Positions 1-6,840 of a stretch of 10,499 bases of DNA are shown here, in pieces. How positions within the stretch are numbered: the first letter of the stretch is position 1; the number at the start of each line of letters is the position of its first letter. Made by a program: the position numbers and the translations under genes. Below the pieces are notes generated by a model that made no database searches, had not been told where the DNA came from, and was given only the letters and a program-made list of their open reading frames with translations. The DNA comes from Acanthamoeba sp. SK_2022b (Eukaryota > Discosea > Longamoebia > Acanthamoebidae), in the NCBI GenBank assembly GCA_027943245.1, contig JANDJZ010001385.1, forward strand, positions 1 to 10,499. The letters run 5' to 3'.

Positions 1-70
1 CACGCAGAGAAAGAGAGAGGGAGAGAGAGAGAGGGAGAGAGAGAGAGAGAGGAGGAGGTGGTGGTGGTGG
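1..70. repeat. GA-rich and GGT microsatellite
   Basis: Nearly pure GA dinucleotides with a few GGGA interruptions at 1-52, then GGA/GGT triplets at 52-70. On the minus strand, the sense of the gene here, this reads as a CT tract preceded by CCA/CCT codons. It could be a coded polyproline plus Ser-Leu tail or the start of an intron; the window edge prevents a choice. Confidence 0.85.
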
Positions 71-662
71 GAGAGACGATGCCTTGACAAGGTCCAGGGG
101 ATAACCTGCGGTCTCTTCGGCCATGCCCGATAGCGTGCCTGCGGTGGTGATCCATCACACACACACACAGAGAGAGAGAGAGTGAGTGAGCCATTGAGTG
201 TGCGCGATTGACAACTGGGGCAAGGGCCAAGCGGCGCATTACCGGCAATGCTGCCTCGGCCGACGCCCAGCACTGCTCGCGTGAGCACTCGCGACAACGT
301 TCTGTCCCAACAACAACAGAAACAAAGTTATATCTTAAAAAAAATGTTTTATTATTGATAATAAAAAATAAGAGTTTAGTATTTAGAGGAAAGGGGCGTA
401 AGCACCTGCCGATGCCGGCGAGGGCACCAGCCACTTCGTTCTTTCCATCATCTGCAGCCCGTGTCGTGTCCACATGGACAAGTGAGTACCACCGGGTTAT
501 TCTCTACTCTAACAATCTCATAAAATGCTTGCAACAAGAACGACCTTCTACGCTGCGTGGCGGCAGGCTGGGTGTGGGGACAGGTGGCAGATCGGATGTT
601 GAGTTGGGATCATCCCCAGATCCTCCTGGGCCAGCAGGGGTGTCGTCCTTAGTGGATGCCAT
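1..662 (-). CDS. Uncharacterised gene, 5' exons (3' end outside window)
   Basis: Not recognised. Four exons join in one frame on the minus strand: 662-545, 451-406, 301-243 and 138 to the left edge or an earlier unseen donor. Introns are 544-452, 405-302 and 242-139 (93, 104 and 104 nt); each begins GT and ends AG with matching phases 1, 2 and 1. The start at 662-660 opens an acidic, Pro/Ser/Thr/Gly-rich, probably disordered head of 39 residues (begins MASTKDD, ends LPPRSVE). A Gly/Ala-rich amphipathic stretch follows (EVAGALAGIGR, then RAVLGVGRGSIAG), then GMAEETAGYPLDLVKAS. The exon junctions fall inside the Gly-rich part and keep its periodicity, which is the main support for the model. 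Donors GTCGTT and GTGCTT are weak. Such Gly-rich segments occur in lipid-associated proteins such as the VPS13 class, but that is only a resemblance. After codon 94 the frame enters polyproline and CT-repeat sequence that may be intron. Confidence 0.55.
156..188. repeat. CA/GA compound microsatellite in an intron
   Basis: (CA)n followed by (GA)n and GTGA units. It lies inside the third intron (242-139) of the left-edge gene. In that gene's sense it reads CT then GT and stands about 17-50 nt before the acceptor at 139, where a polypyrimidine tract belongs. Confidence 0.85.
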
Positions 663-792
663 TCCTTCAAATCTGTAGTGGCGCTCGATCTCGCCCAACC
701 GCAAGAAATAACAAGTGAAAAACGTTTTCTTTTTCTTAGGCAAGAGTTGCTCTGTCTCATCCCCACCCAAGCGCGAAGAGACAGAGAAAGAG
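663..792 (-). other. Leader/upstream region of the left-edge gene
   Basis: Between the start codon at 662-660 and the CAC array there are about 130 nt with no gene I can support. The minus frame stays open upstream of the ATG but has low-complexity Lys-rich codons. No convincing TATA element is visible. A good plus-strand acceptor lookalike (T-rich tract then TTAG at 733-736) lies here; on the minus strand it is simply an A-rich leader. Confidence 0.3.
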
Positions 793-1050
793 GAACACAA
801 CACCATCACAACCACACCACAACCATACCACTATCACACCACCACAACACTACCACCACACTACCACACAACACCACAGCACCACCATACCATCACATCA
901 CAACACCCACTTCACACCACCACAACACAACCAGCACCACCACACCACCACAACATAACACCACCACTAAAAATCACCACAAAAACACCACAAAATCACC
1001 ACAACACTACAACACCCTCACCACACAATTACCACACAACAATATTACCA
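793..1050. repeat. CAC/AAC triplet-like array 1
   Basis: About 250 nt made almost entirely of C and A on the plus strand, with some T and no regular G. The units are irregular CACCACAACA and CACCATCACA types. Open frames on the plus strand through it are His/Thr/Asn-rich and are a by-product of the composition. Related arrays occur at 3106-3325, 3413-3745 and, on the opposite strand, 9125-9318. Confidence 0.85.
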
Positions 1051-1097
1051 GATAGATGTCCCCAAATCTCCAGTTTTATTTTCTGGTCAAAGTTACA

Positions 1098-1208
1098 ATG
1101 ACCTGTTTTGGTGTGGTAGTGGTGTCAAGGTGTAATGGCTTATTTGTGAGGAGTTTTTTTGGTCAAGTCTCCATTAGCTTCACCAAGGAGCCCTCTGGGA
1201 AAGTAAAG
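1098..1208 (+). CDS. Candidate exon ending at a strong donor
   Basis: A plus-strand ATG at 1098 opens 37 codons ending in phase 0 exactly at AAAG|GTAAGT (intron from 1209), a textbook donor. The peptide ends ISFTKEPSGKVK, and the frame stops inside the putative intron (TAG at 1218-1220). No family is recognised. The partner exon is uncertain: an acceptor at 1252 would keep the frame into the basic stretch at 1253-1418, but the intron would be only 44 nt and lacks a pyrimidine tract. The signal could be fortuitous. Confidence 0.2.
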
Positions 1209-1252
1209 GTAAGTGTTTAGCGCCACAAGAGATCAGTGCTTGCGCCGTGGCC

Positions 1253-1489
1253 AAGGCTTTCTGTTTGAAATCTAGATCACCAGCTGATCGTCCTTTGACG
1301 AGATCACGGCCCTGCACCAAGAAGCGCCGTTCGTCGAGCTCCGCGAGACGCGGTGGACCCATCACCAACAAGGGCACGAAGGTCGTCAAGCGCACCAACA
1401 GAGCGAAGCATACCCAGTGCTCTCTCTCTCTCTCTCTCTGAAGCGCACGCACAACCAGGATTCCCGTTACCTCTGCGCTCCTCGCAGCT
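1253..1489 (+). other. GC-rich exon-like patch, strand and frame unresolved
   Basis: This stretch has the base composition of the real exons nearby, and three frames look partly coding. On plus, one frame is strongly basic (CTKKRRSSSSARRGG, then NKGTKVVKRTNRAKHT) with preferred codons AAG, GTC, ACC and AAC. A second plus frame reads FDEITALHQEAPFVELRETR with almost pure G/C third positions but has a stop upstream at 1277-1279. A minus frame of 137 codons (1593-1180) is also open. The CT tract at 1419-1439, followed by a good acceptor shape (CTCGCAG, ending 1489), favours a plus-strand gene, because intronic microsatellites elsewhere in the window read CT/GT in sense. I assign no product. Confidence 0.25.
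1419..1439. repeat. (CT)n microsatellite
   Basis: About ten CT units on the plus strand. If the flanking patch belongs to a plus-strand gene, this would be the pyrimidine tract of an intron ending at 1489. Confidence 0.9.
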
Positions 1490-1611
1490 GACATTCTACG
1501 CGTAATGATGATGATCCTGTTCGCTAGTGCTCGATCATGCAAGTCTCTCGCCTTTGCCGCGCATGCAACACCGCCACCCCGCGAGGCGCTCACGATGGCT
1601 GTAGATAGAGC

Positions 1612-2009
1612 TCAGTCCTGCTTCCTCTCGGGCTGGCGAGCGGAAGATCGAACGAAGCGCTGGAGCTTCTTGCCGAAGCGCCGGAAATGATAGGCCCACA
1701 GCCCGGTGCCCACGTTGGCGCCCCAGCCGCGCGCGCGCTCGAGCCAGTCGCCCTCGTGCTCCTGCACCACCTCGAGCCTCCGCTCACGCGCGTGCCACCG
1801 CACGATCTCCGCCTTCATCCACGGTGCTCCGCCTGAGGGCTGCGCGTACTCGACCTCGTCGGGCCCGACCTTGGCCTTTGCGAGCCTGGCCTTGTCATCG
1901 CCACTGTCGCCCTTGGCCCGCCTCTCCTGCAGCTGGCGCTCAAACTGCTCCAGCTGGCGCCGGAAGCCAGAGTTGGGGTTCACGATCGCTCTGGTGGCGC
2001 AGCTGTCAG

Positions 2010-2089
<80 letters not shown>

Positions 2090-2815
2090 CCCAGTGTAAG
2101 GATGAGGCGGTACCGTTTGCCTTGAGCGAGGGCGAGGGCGTCATCGAGGGAGAGGCCCTCGGCGTGCATGATGTAGGAGATGAGGCACGTGGCCGATCGC
2201 GAGACGCCGGCCATGCAGTGAACCAGCACGGCGCCGCCGGACGCGCGGCCCTCCTCGATGAAACTGTGCACGATGGGGAAGAAGGAGAGCAGGTCTTGCC
2301 CGGCCTTGTCCATCGCTCGGACCACCATGTGCTCAAAGCCCGCCCATTCCTGTCCGCGCGCGTGATGGCCGCGCCGCACGTGGTGAGATTGAATGTGAGC
2401 GATTGCTGCATTCAGCGCGAGCGTGCAAAGAGAGAAAGAGAGAGAGAGAGAGAGAGGCGCGTATGTGCCTTGTGCTCGGCGTCGGCCGGGACGAGGGCCT
2501 GGTGGTGGGGATAGAGGCCTACGGCGACCGAGAGAATGTGGGTGATGTTGCGGCGGCGCAGCTGGTCGACCTGCAGAGAGTCCTCGAAGTTGCCCAGCCA
2601 TATCCCGGGCAGGATCTCGTGTGCCGAGAACGGCGGCGGGTGGCCGTACTGCAGCTTGTACCTGGCAATTACCCCCCCCCCCAACACAAACACAAACACA
2701 AGCAAAGGCAAACTTTAAAAACAAATATTAAATAGGACATAAACAAAAATTGAGGGGGTACGAACCACAGTGCCAATAGGCCAGCTAGGAGGATGCCAAT
2801 GGCCTGCCAGAACAT
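1612..2815 (-). CDS. Membrane-anchored dual-specificity protein phosphatase
   Basis: Cysteine-based phosphatase of the DSP family, removing phosphate from Ser/Thr/Tyr of proteins or from other phospho-substrates; the substrate is not predictable. Four exons: 2815-2766, 2661-2493 (or 2661-2523), 2349-2114, 1990-1612, giving 277 aa (or 267). Exon 1 encodes MFWQAIGILLAGLLALW, a single hydrophobic helix that would anchor the enzyme in a membrane; its phase-2 donor GTTCGT fits the acceptor at 2662. The DSP domain follows: EILPGIWLGN, NITHILSV, general-acid candidate Asp87 in VVRAMDKAGQDLL, and the P-loop HCMAGVSRSAT with nucleophile Cys118 and Arg124. Exon 3 ends AAACG|GTACCG and joins at 1990 to give KRAIVNPNSGF, the usual DSP helix. 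An Arg/Glu-rich tail of about 110 residues follows. The second donor is unsettled: GTCCCG (2492) keeps normal domain length, whereas GTAGGC (2522) is the better site but removes ten residues. All key residues are present, so the gene is probably functional. Confidence 0.88.
2013..2087. repeat. (CA)n microsatellite, about 37 units, in DSP intron 3
   Basis: Pure CA dinucleotides. It fills most of the intron 2113-1991. In the gene's sense it is (GT)n and ends about 20 nt before the acceptor. In the unspliced frame it would read as alternating Cys-Val, which is clearly not coding. Confidence 0.95.
2428..2457. repeat. (GA)n microsatellite in DSP intron 2
   Basis: GA dinucleotides on plus, CT in the sense of the phosphatase gene. 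It sits between the second donor and the acceptor at 2350. A second possible acceptor (ATGCAG, just downstream in sense) follows it directly but would add about 25 residues not expected in the domain. Confidence 0.9.
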
Positions 2816-2853
2816 GAAGTTGAAGTGTAAACGACAGTTCTATCCAAACTCGG

Positions 2854-2866
2854 CAAATATAATTTG
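2854..2866 (-). promoter_or_regulatory. TATA-like AT element upstream of the phosphatase
   Basis: CAAATATAATTTG is a near-palindromic AT box about 40 nt upstream of the phosphatase start codon, in otherwise mixed sequence. Position and composition suit a core promoter element; there is no other evidence. Confidence 0.25.
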
Positions 2867-3105
2867 TCTGTGTGGACGTGGCGTTGCGGAAATCGCTGAA
2901 CAAAGTTGTCCTGCCACCAGCAATGACAGACCACTGGACGGCTGGGATGAAACTGCTTATCAGCAGCTTCTTGCCTCCTGTGATGTGAGCATTGGACAGT
3001 TTCTTTAGGCATGTGAGGGCGCGGAGTCAGACAGCATACTGTGGTAGGCCATGCTGGTGAGGGCCAGCTCTTCCAATTGTCTCTGCCTCTGCTTGGCCTA
3101 CCAGC
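2867..3105. other. Upstream region of the phosphatase, no supported gene
   Basis: No gene I can defend. A plus-strand frame of 71 codons (2793-3008, ending DVSIGQFL) overlaps exon 1 of the phosphatase on the other strand, and a minus frame of 113 codons (3126-2785) runs out of the CAC array. Neither has a recognisable motif. The phosphatase promoter and leader probably lie here. Confidence 0.4.
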
Positions 3106-3325
3106 TACCACAACAAAAAACCACAATCACCACAACATCACACAACATCACCACAACACAACAACACCACCACAACACCACCACAACAGCTCCACAACAC
3201 CACAACATCACCACAACACCACCACAACATCAAAACAACACCCACCAAGACAATTTATCAGAAAACAAAAACAACATCCCCCCAAAACAACACCAATACA
3301 TCACAACAACATCACCAACATACCT
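3106..3325. repeat. CAC/AAC array 2
   Basis: C/A-only sequence on the plus strand of the same type as array 1, with irregular CACCACAACA and CACAACATCA units and a more A-rich 3' part. A unique segment of about 90 nt (3326-3412) separates it from array 3. Confidence 0.85.
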
Positions 3326-3412
3326 TAATGTGCTAGTAGCCCATTAAGGCCTACCTCATGTGGTGTTCCAGAGTGATTGTTGCCTAGAGTTCCAAATAAG
3401 GTGAACTCACAA

Positions 3413-3745
3413 CAAACATGACCACAACATGACCACACCACACCACAACATCATCACAACATCATCACCACGTCATCATAACATCTTCACTACATCCTCA
3501 CAACAACGACTACACCACAACACCACAACATCACCACAACCATACCACAACACCACATCACCACAAGGCCACATCACCACCACCACAACACCAACCCTAC
3601 CACAACACCACCACAACACCACAACCCTACCACAACACTACCACCACAACACTACCACATATCACAACACCAGCACAACCACAATATCACCACAACCATC
3701 CCAACACAATCACAACATCATCACTACACCATCACCACCAGACCA
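3413..3745. repeat. CAC/AAC array 3, flank of composite repeat copy A
   Basis: About 330 nt of C/A/T sequence nearly free of G. It runs straight into segment X of the composite repeat (3741 onward). The same array-X junction is seen in reverse orientation at 9125-9037, so array and X belong to one repeat family. Confidence 0.85.
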
Positions 3746-4190
3746 CACCAACATCTCCACCTTGAGCACATTTGATACACATTCACACAAGCATACATGA
3801 TCTGCATGAGCACCAAGTTCTTGACCTGGTGGGAAGGTACCTCATGTACCAACACCTTTGACCACCACACAAGTTGGCGTGCCAGCAGCCAAGCAGAACA
3901 ACTTTGAGCAGGCTCCTTACCACCTGAATCATCAGAGGAAAAGGGCCATCCTCCATCTTGATCTTGGGTGGCAGCATGCATTCAAGCTGATCATAGTGAC
4001 CACAGGTGTGTCACACTGCAAAGATCGTGGACCAGGTAGGTACATGACTGAGCCAGCACCTGGCACAGGTGTGGCAGATCATGCAGTAGTGCATGTAGTT
4101 GGCTCAGTAACCTGCACCTACCCTGAAGATGTCTCTGCCAAAGGAGAAGTGAGTCTGAGGAACAGTAAAGGAAACCAAGAACCTCCTCTA
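3741..4190 (+). mobile_element. Composite dispersed repeat, copy A (order X-Y-Z)
   Basis: Three blocks recur at 8714-9124: X (3741-3853, includes TTGACCTGGTGGGAAGGTAC), Y (3860-4120, starts GACCACCACACAAGTTGG) and Z (around 4161-4190, includes AACAGTAAAGGAAACCAAGA). Y is inverted relative to X and Z between the copies. Copy A carries 26 extra nt inside X (about 3791-3816) bounded by AAG. Both copies keep two minus-strand peptide stretches in Y: YMHYCMICHTCARCWLSHV, a Cys cluster, and SAWLLA.QLVWWS; in copy A the second is frameshifted upstream. The blocks are too short for a whole transposon and match no family I recognise. A non-autonomous element or a fragment of a larger one is the likely reading. 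Confidence 0.6.
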
Positions 4191-4583
4191 TTATCAAATG
4201 AGAGGTCCAGTCATTTTAAAATTGATTTTGGTTTCAGATTTAGCTCCTCAAAATAGGTTTTATCTCCAAACTCCCATTGGCCAAGATAATTTTACTTTTT
4301 GGTGAAAAATGCTAACTCATTTTTTGTTGGGCAAATCCCAAGATAACAAGTGATATTTATTGCATATCAAAAAATGTCAACTTATAATTGATAGTTAAAG
4401 TGGCTGCACCAAAGTAACAGTGGTTTCTCGCTGAGTGCTCTAGAAATGACGAAATTCAAGAAGCAGTCTGGCAGTTAAGAGTCACACACCCATGCTCCAT
4501 CCATCCATCCTGGGCAGAGAGCCCACCCACCCACAGGCGAAGATAACACCATGCCAACTGCAAGTGACATCACCAACCACTGA
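4191..4583. other. AT-rich spacer, no gene seen
   Basis: The A/T-richest part of the island (4200-4400), followed by CATC and CCCACC short tandem units near 4497-4535. There is no open frame with coding character and no terminal repeats that I could pair with the far side of the recombinase. Confidence 0.5.
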
Positions 4584-5548
4584 GCAGAGCACTATATTCA
4601 CTCTCAGAAGGCATCCAGCTGGTGGCAGAAGAAGTGGCAGGACTGGGAGCAGAGGAACAAAGAAAATGAGGATGAGGAGTGGATCAATGATGACAAGAAG
4701 CTCAAGCTCTTCATTGTGCACCTCAAGAAGAAGTACCAACCAAAATCCATCCTCATCGCCATTGGCACCATTGCTGCTCTCCAGACCAGCCAGCCATCCT
4801 TTTACAACAATCCGAAGTTCCCCTGTGTCAACAACAGCATCATGGCATTAAAGAAGCAAGCAAAGAACAGGGAGGTCATGAACAAAAAATGCAAGCACCA
4901 CCACTGACAGATGAGCAGATCAACACGGCATTCCACAACCTGCCCAACACCCCTGCTGGTGTACAGGTGAAGCTCTACCTTGTCCTCATGTGGTACCTGA
5001 ACCATCATTTGCACAAGGTGGTGGACAAGGTGCTTGGTGACTTCGTTCTTGATGGGAACAACAGGTGGGTGGAGATATGGCACAGTCCCTCAGAGAAGAA
5101 TGCTACCACCAAGTTGAAGCCTGACAAGAATGCCTATGTCCAACTAGCAGCAACACCAAAACCTGCTGCCCAGTAGCCATCTTCAAGAGCCACCATGAGA
5201 ACCTGCTGGAGAAGACCCCAAGCACACGGATTTGCCACAACTACACACCAAAGGGTGCACTGAGCAAGCAAAATATGGGGAAGGAAAAAGTTGTAGCCAT
5301 GCCTCTTCAACACAGTCATCAACGCCATCCTAGATCTGCCATACCCCCATGAACACTACATCACAAATTCCATCCACCACACAACTGCAACCAAAACCAT
5401 AGAAGCCAAGAACCAAGCCATCATCAAGTGTACCATGGCCCAGTCCCATCATTCAACACATGCCAGCCTCAATGCCTACCTGCCCAATGCAGCATATGAT
5501 CTATTGTCAGTGGAGAATGCTATCCTAACACAATCATGTACGCCCTGA
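4584..5548 (+). pseudogene. Crypton/DUF3504-like tyrosine recombinase, broken
   Basis: Remnant of a tyrosine recombinase of the type carried by Crypton DNA transposons. It lies in successive frames: 4584-4907, 4889-5176, about 5164-5302 and 5303-5548. The first part gives the N-terminal helical region (SSWWQKKWQDWEQRNKE, LKLFIVHLKKKYQPKSI). The second gives PLTDEQINTAFHNLP, then LYLVLMWYLNHHLHK and LGDFVLDG. The third gives CCPVAIFKSHHENL and KGALSKQNMGK. The last gives HYITNSIHHTTATK and AQSHHSTHASLNAYLP, matching box II, the GH.S box and the final catalytic Tyr (codon 5477-5479). The usual Arg positions read His (LHK, SIHH, SHHS), and there are three frame changes, near the A run 4884-4889, near 5155-5163 and near 5297-5303. 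The sequence is CpG-poor. No element termini were found. The family call rests on motif order and spacing. Confidence 0.6.
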
Positions 5549-5561
5549 ATTTAGAAATTCA
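5546..5561. other. Small perfect palindrome at the recombinase stop
   Basis: TGAATTT-AG-AAATTCA: 7-nt arms with a 2-nt spacer, starting at the stop codon of the last recombinase frame. A T6 run follows at 5565-5570. It could be a hairpin at the end of the element or chance in AT-rich sequence. Confidence 0.45.
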
Positions 5562-5699
5562 TTGTTTTTTAGACATGTGGAGGTCGCAGCATTAATGGTG
5601 GTTGCAGTAGTGATGTCATAGTTATTGCTCTGTGCTTTCTTCGTCTCCTTCACTGCTTGATGCTGCACTGTCATGCACGTGCAGGTGAGAGCTGCTTCA
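5562..5699. other. Spacer between recombinase remnant and satellite
   Basis: No gene seen. TG/CA-rich and CpG-poor like the rest of the island. Confidence 0.4.
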
Positions 5700-6370
5700 T
5701 TGATGGCATGGCATCAAGGTTGTGCCAGTGCACCTCCTTCACCACACATATGATTGCTTGCAACCATAGTGCCATGTTCATGCAGCTCCTCTTCACCACA
5801 CATCACAACCTGCCATCTGGTCATGTCTGAGCATGTGGTACTGATGGCCTTCTTGGGGTTTATGCTTGCCATACCATTGCTCACCACAACAATGCCTTCC
5901 ATCTGGTCATGTGTGAGCATGTGATGTTGATGGTCTTCTTGGTTTCTCTCTGCTATACCATCACATATGCATACGTGGTGCTCATGTACCACCTTTTCCC
6001 AAAAATGCTTGCTATCTGGTCATGTATGAGCATGTGATGTTTGGAGGTCTTCTTGGCATTTCTCTCTGCTCTGCCATTATGTACATCAATGCAATGCTCA
6101 TGCATGCAAACACACAAATGCCTGCCATCTGGTCAAGTGTGAGCATGTGGTATTGATGGTCTTCTTGGCATTTCTCTCTGCTATACCATCCAGCATGTGT
6201 ACACGGTGCTCATGCACCTCCTTCACCACAAAAAAGCTTGCAATCTGGTCAAGTGTGGGCATGTGATGTTGGAGGTCTTCATGACATTTATGCTTGCTTT
6301 ACCATTGTGTATGCGTATGCAATGTTCATGCACCTTCTTTCCCACAATTCACACCCTCTACAAAGTTCAA
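5700..6370. repeat. Degenerate satellite, period about 113 bp
   Basis: Five recognisable units, each with ATCTGGTCA(T/A)GT, then GAGCATGTG, GGTCTTCTTGGC, TTTCTCTCTGCTATACCAT, CATGCA.CTCC and TTCACCACA. The ATCTGG anchor occurs at 5815, 5901, 6014, 6127 and 6243, giving spacings of 86, 113, 113 and 116. The period is not a multiple of three and every frame is interrupted, so it is not protein-coding. A partial unit precedes the first anchor (TTCACCACA at 5739 and 5792). The open frame at 6197-6499 only reads through the last unit. Confidence 0.8.
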
Positions 6371-6840
6371 CTTGCCCTACAACATTTCACCTCAAATATA
6401 GTCTGCTTGCCCATCATGTGTTGTACTGTACACACTGGGCTCTTGCCCTTGCACACTTACACAAAACTATTTGGTGACTTAATGCTAATCAGAGGTTGAA
6501 CACCACAACACCAAACCACCATCTCATCTCTATGTTGGACTTTATACTCACAAGCACATCAGGTGGTTGTGTCAATAGTATAGTGCATTACACGAGATTT
6601 TAAGAGCTGGCGCACAGCGCTGCGGGAGTTCAGTTTATCTTGATCAAACAAAGGTATCTAAATTCGTGACGGTCTCACGCAGGCGGATGCAGGGAGAGAG
6701 TTGAAGAGCGACAGACCGCAGGACAAGGCCCTCGGAGAGACCAGCCTGGCTTCTCATCGGCCCTTTTCCTGGACGTCGGGGTCAACCTTTCGCTCCGTCT
6801 GTACGCGCTGCCATTTGATCAACGATGGCGATCGTGGTCG
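6371..6840. other. End of the repeat island and 3' flank of the GH28 gene
   Basis: No gene supported. CpG-poor sequence continues to about 6580, then composition switches abruptly to GC-rich at about 6605. The part 6605-6840 is probably 3' untranslated and flanking sequence of the minus-strand GH28 gene; no clear AATAAA signal is present on that strand. Confidence 0.4.

Noticed and set aside
208..678. 156-codon plus-strand open frame
   Set aside because: It crosses an AT-rich stretch giving a Lys/Leu/Ile run, and the minus strand over the same region yields a four-exon model with matching phases and a coherent protein.
478..740. Plus-strand splice pair: GTGAGTA at 488 and a T-rich tract with TTAG at 736
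   Set aside because: Both sites look good, but joining them leads from a tiny MDK peptide into the His/Thr array, while the minus-strand gene explains the region better.
678..1101. His/Thr-rich ORFs in array 1, and similar ones at 3041-3347, 3429-3800 and 9324-9125
   Set aside because: They are by-products of the C/A-only composition; two or three frames are open at once and no unique domain is attached.
1706..2125. Plus-strand ORFs opposite the phosphatase, including Thr-His dipeptide runs
   Set aside because: Shadows of the minus-strand exons and of the CA microsatellite.
2785..3126. 113-codon minus ORF upstream of the phosphatase
   Set aside because: It starts in the CAC array, has no motif, and its end overlaps phosphatase exon 1 in a different frame.
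4492..4851. 119-codon plus ORF rich in Ser/Arg
   Set aside because: A shadow of the recombinase reading frame 4584-4907.
4584..5548. Programmed ribosomal frameshifting to explain the recombinase frames
   Set aside because: Three shifts in mixed directions plus loss of the Arg positions fit decay or sequence error better; there is no slippery site plus structure at each point.
5700..6370. CRISPR array or protein-repeat gene suggested by regular repeats
   Set aside because: The whole unit repeats, with no conserved repeat plus unique spacer, the period is about 113 bp and not a multiple of three, and the genome is eukaryotic.
6600..6660. Possible tRNA or small RNA near the GCGCACAGCGC sequence
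   Set aside because: No cloverleaf, T-loop consensus or acceptor stem could be built; no tRNA or rRNA signature was found anywhere in the window.
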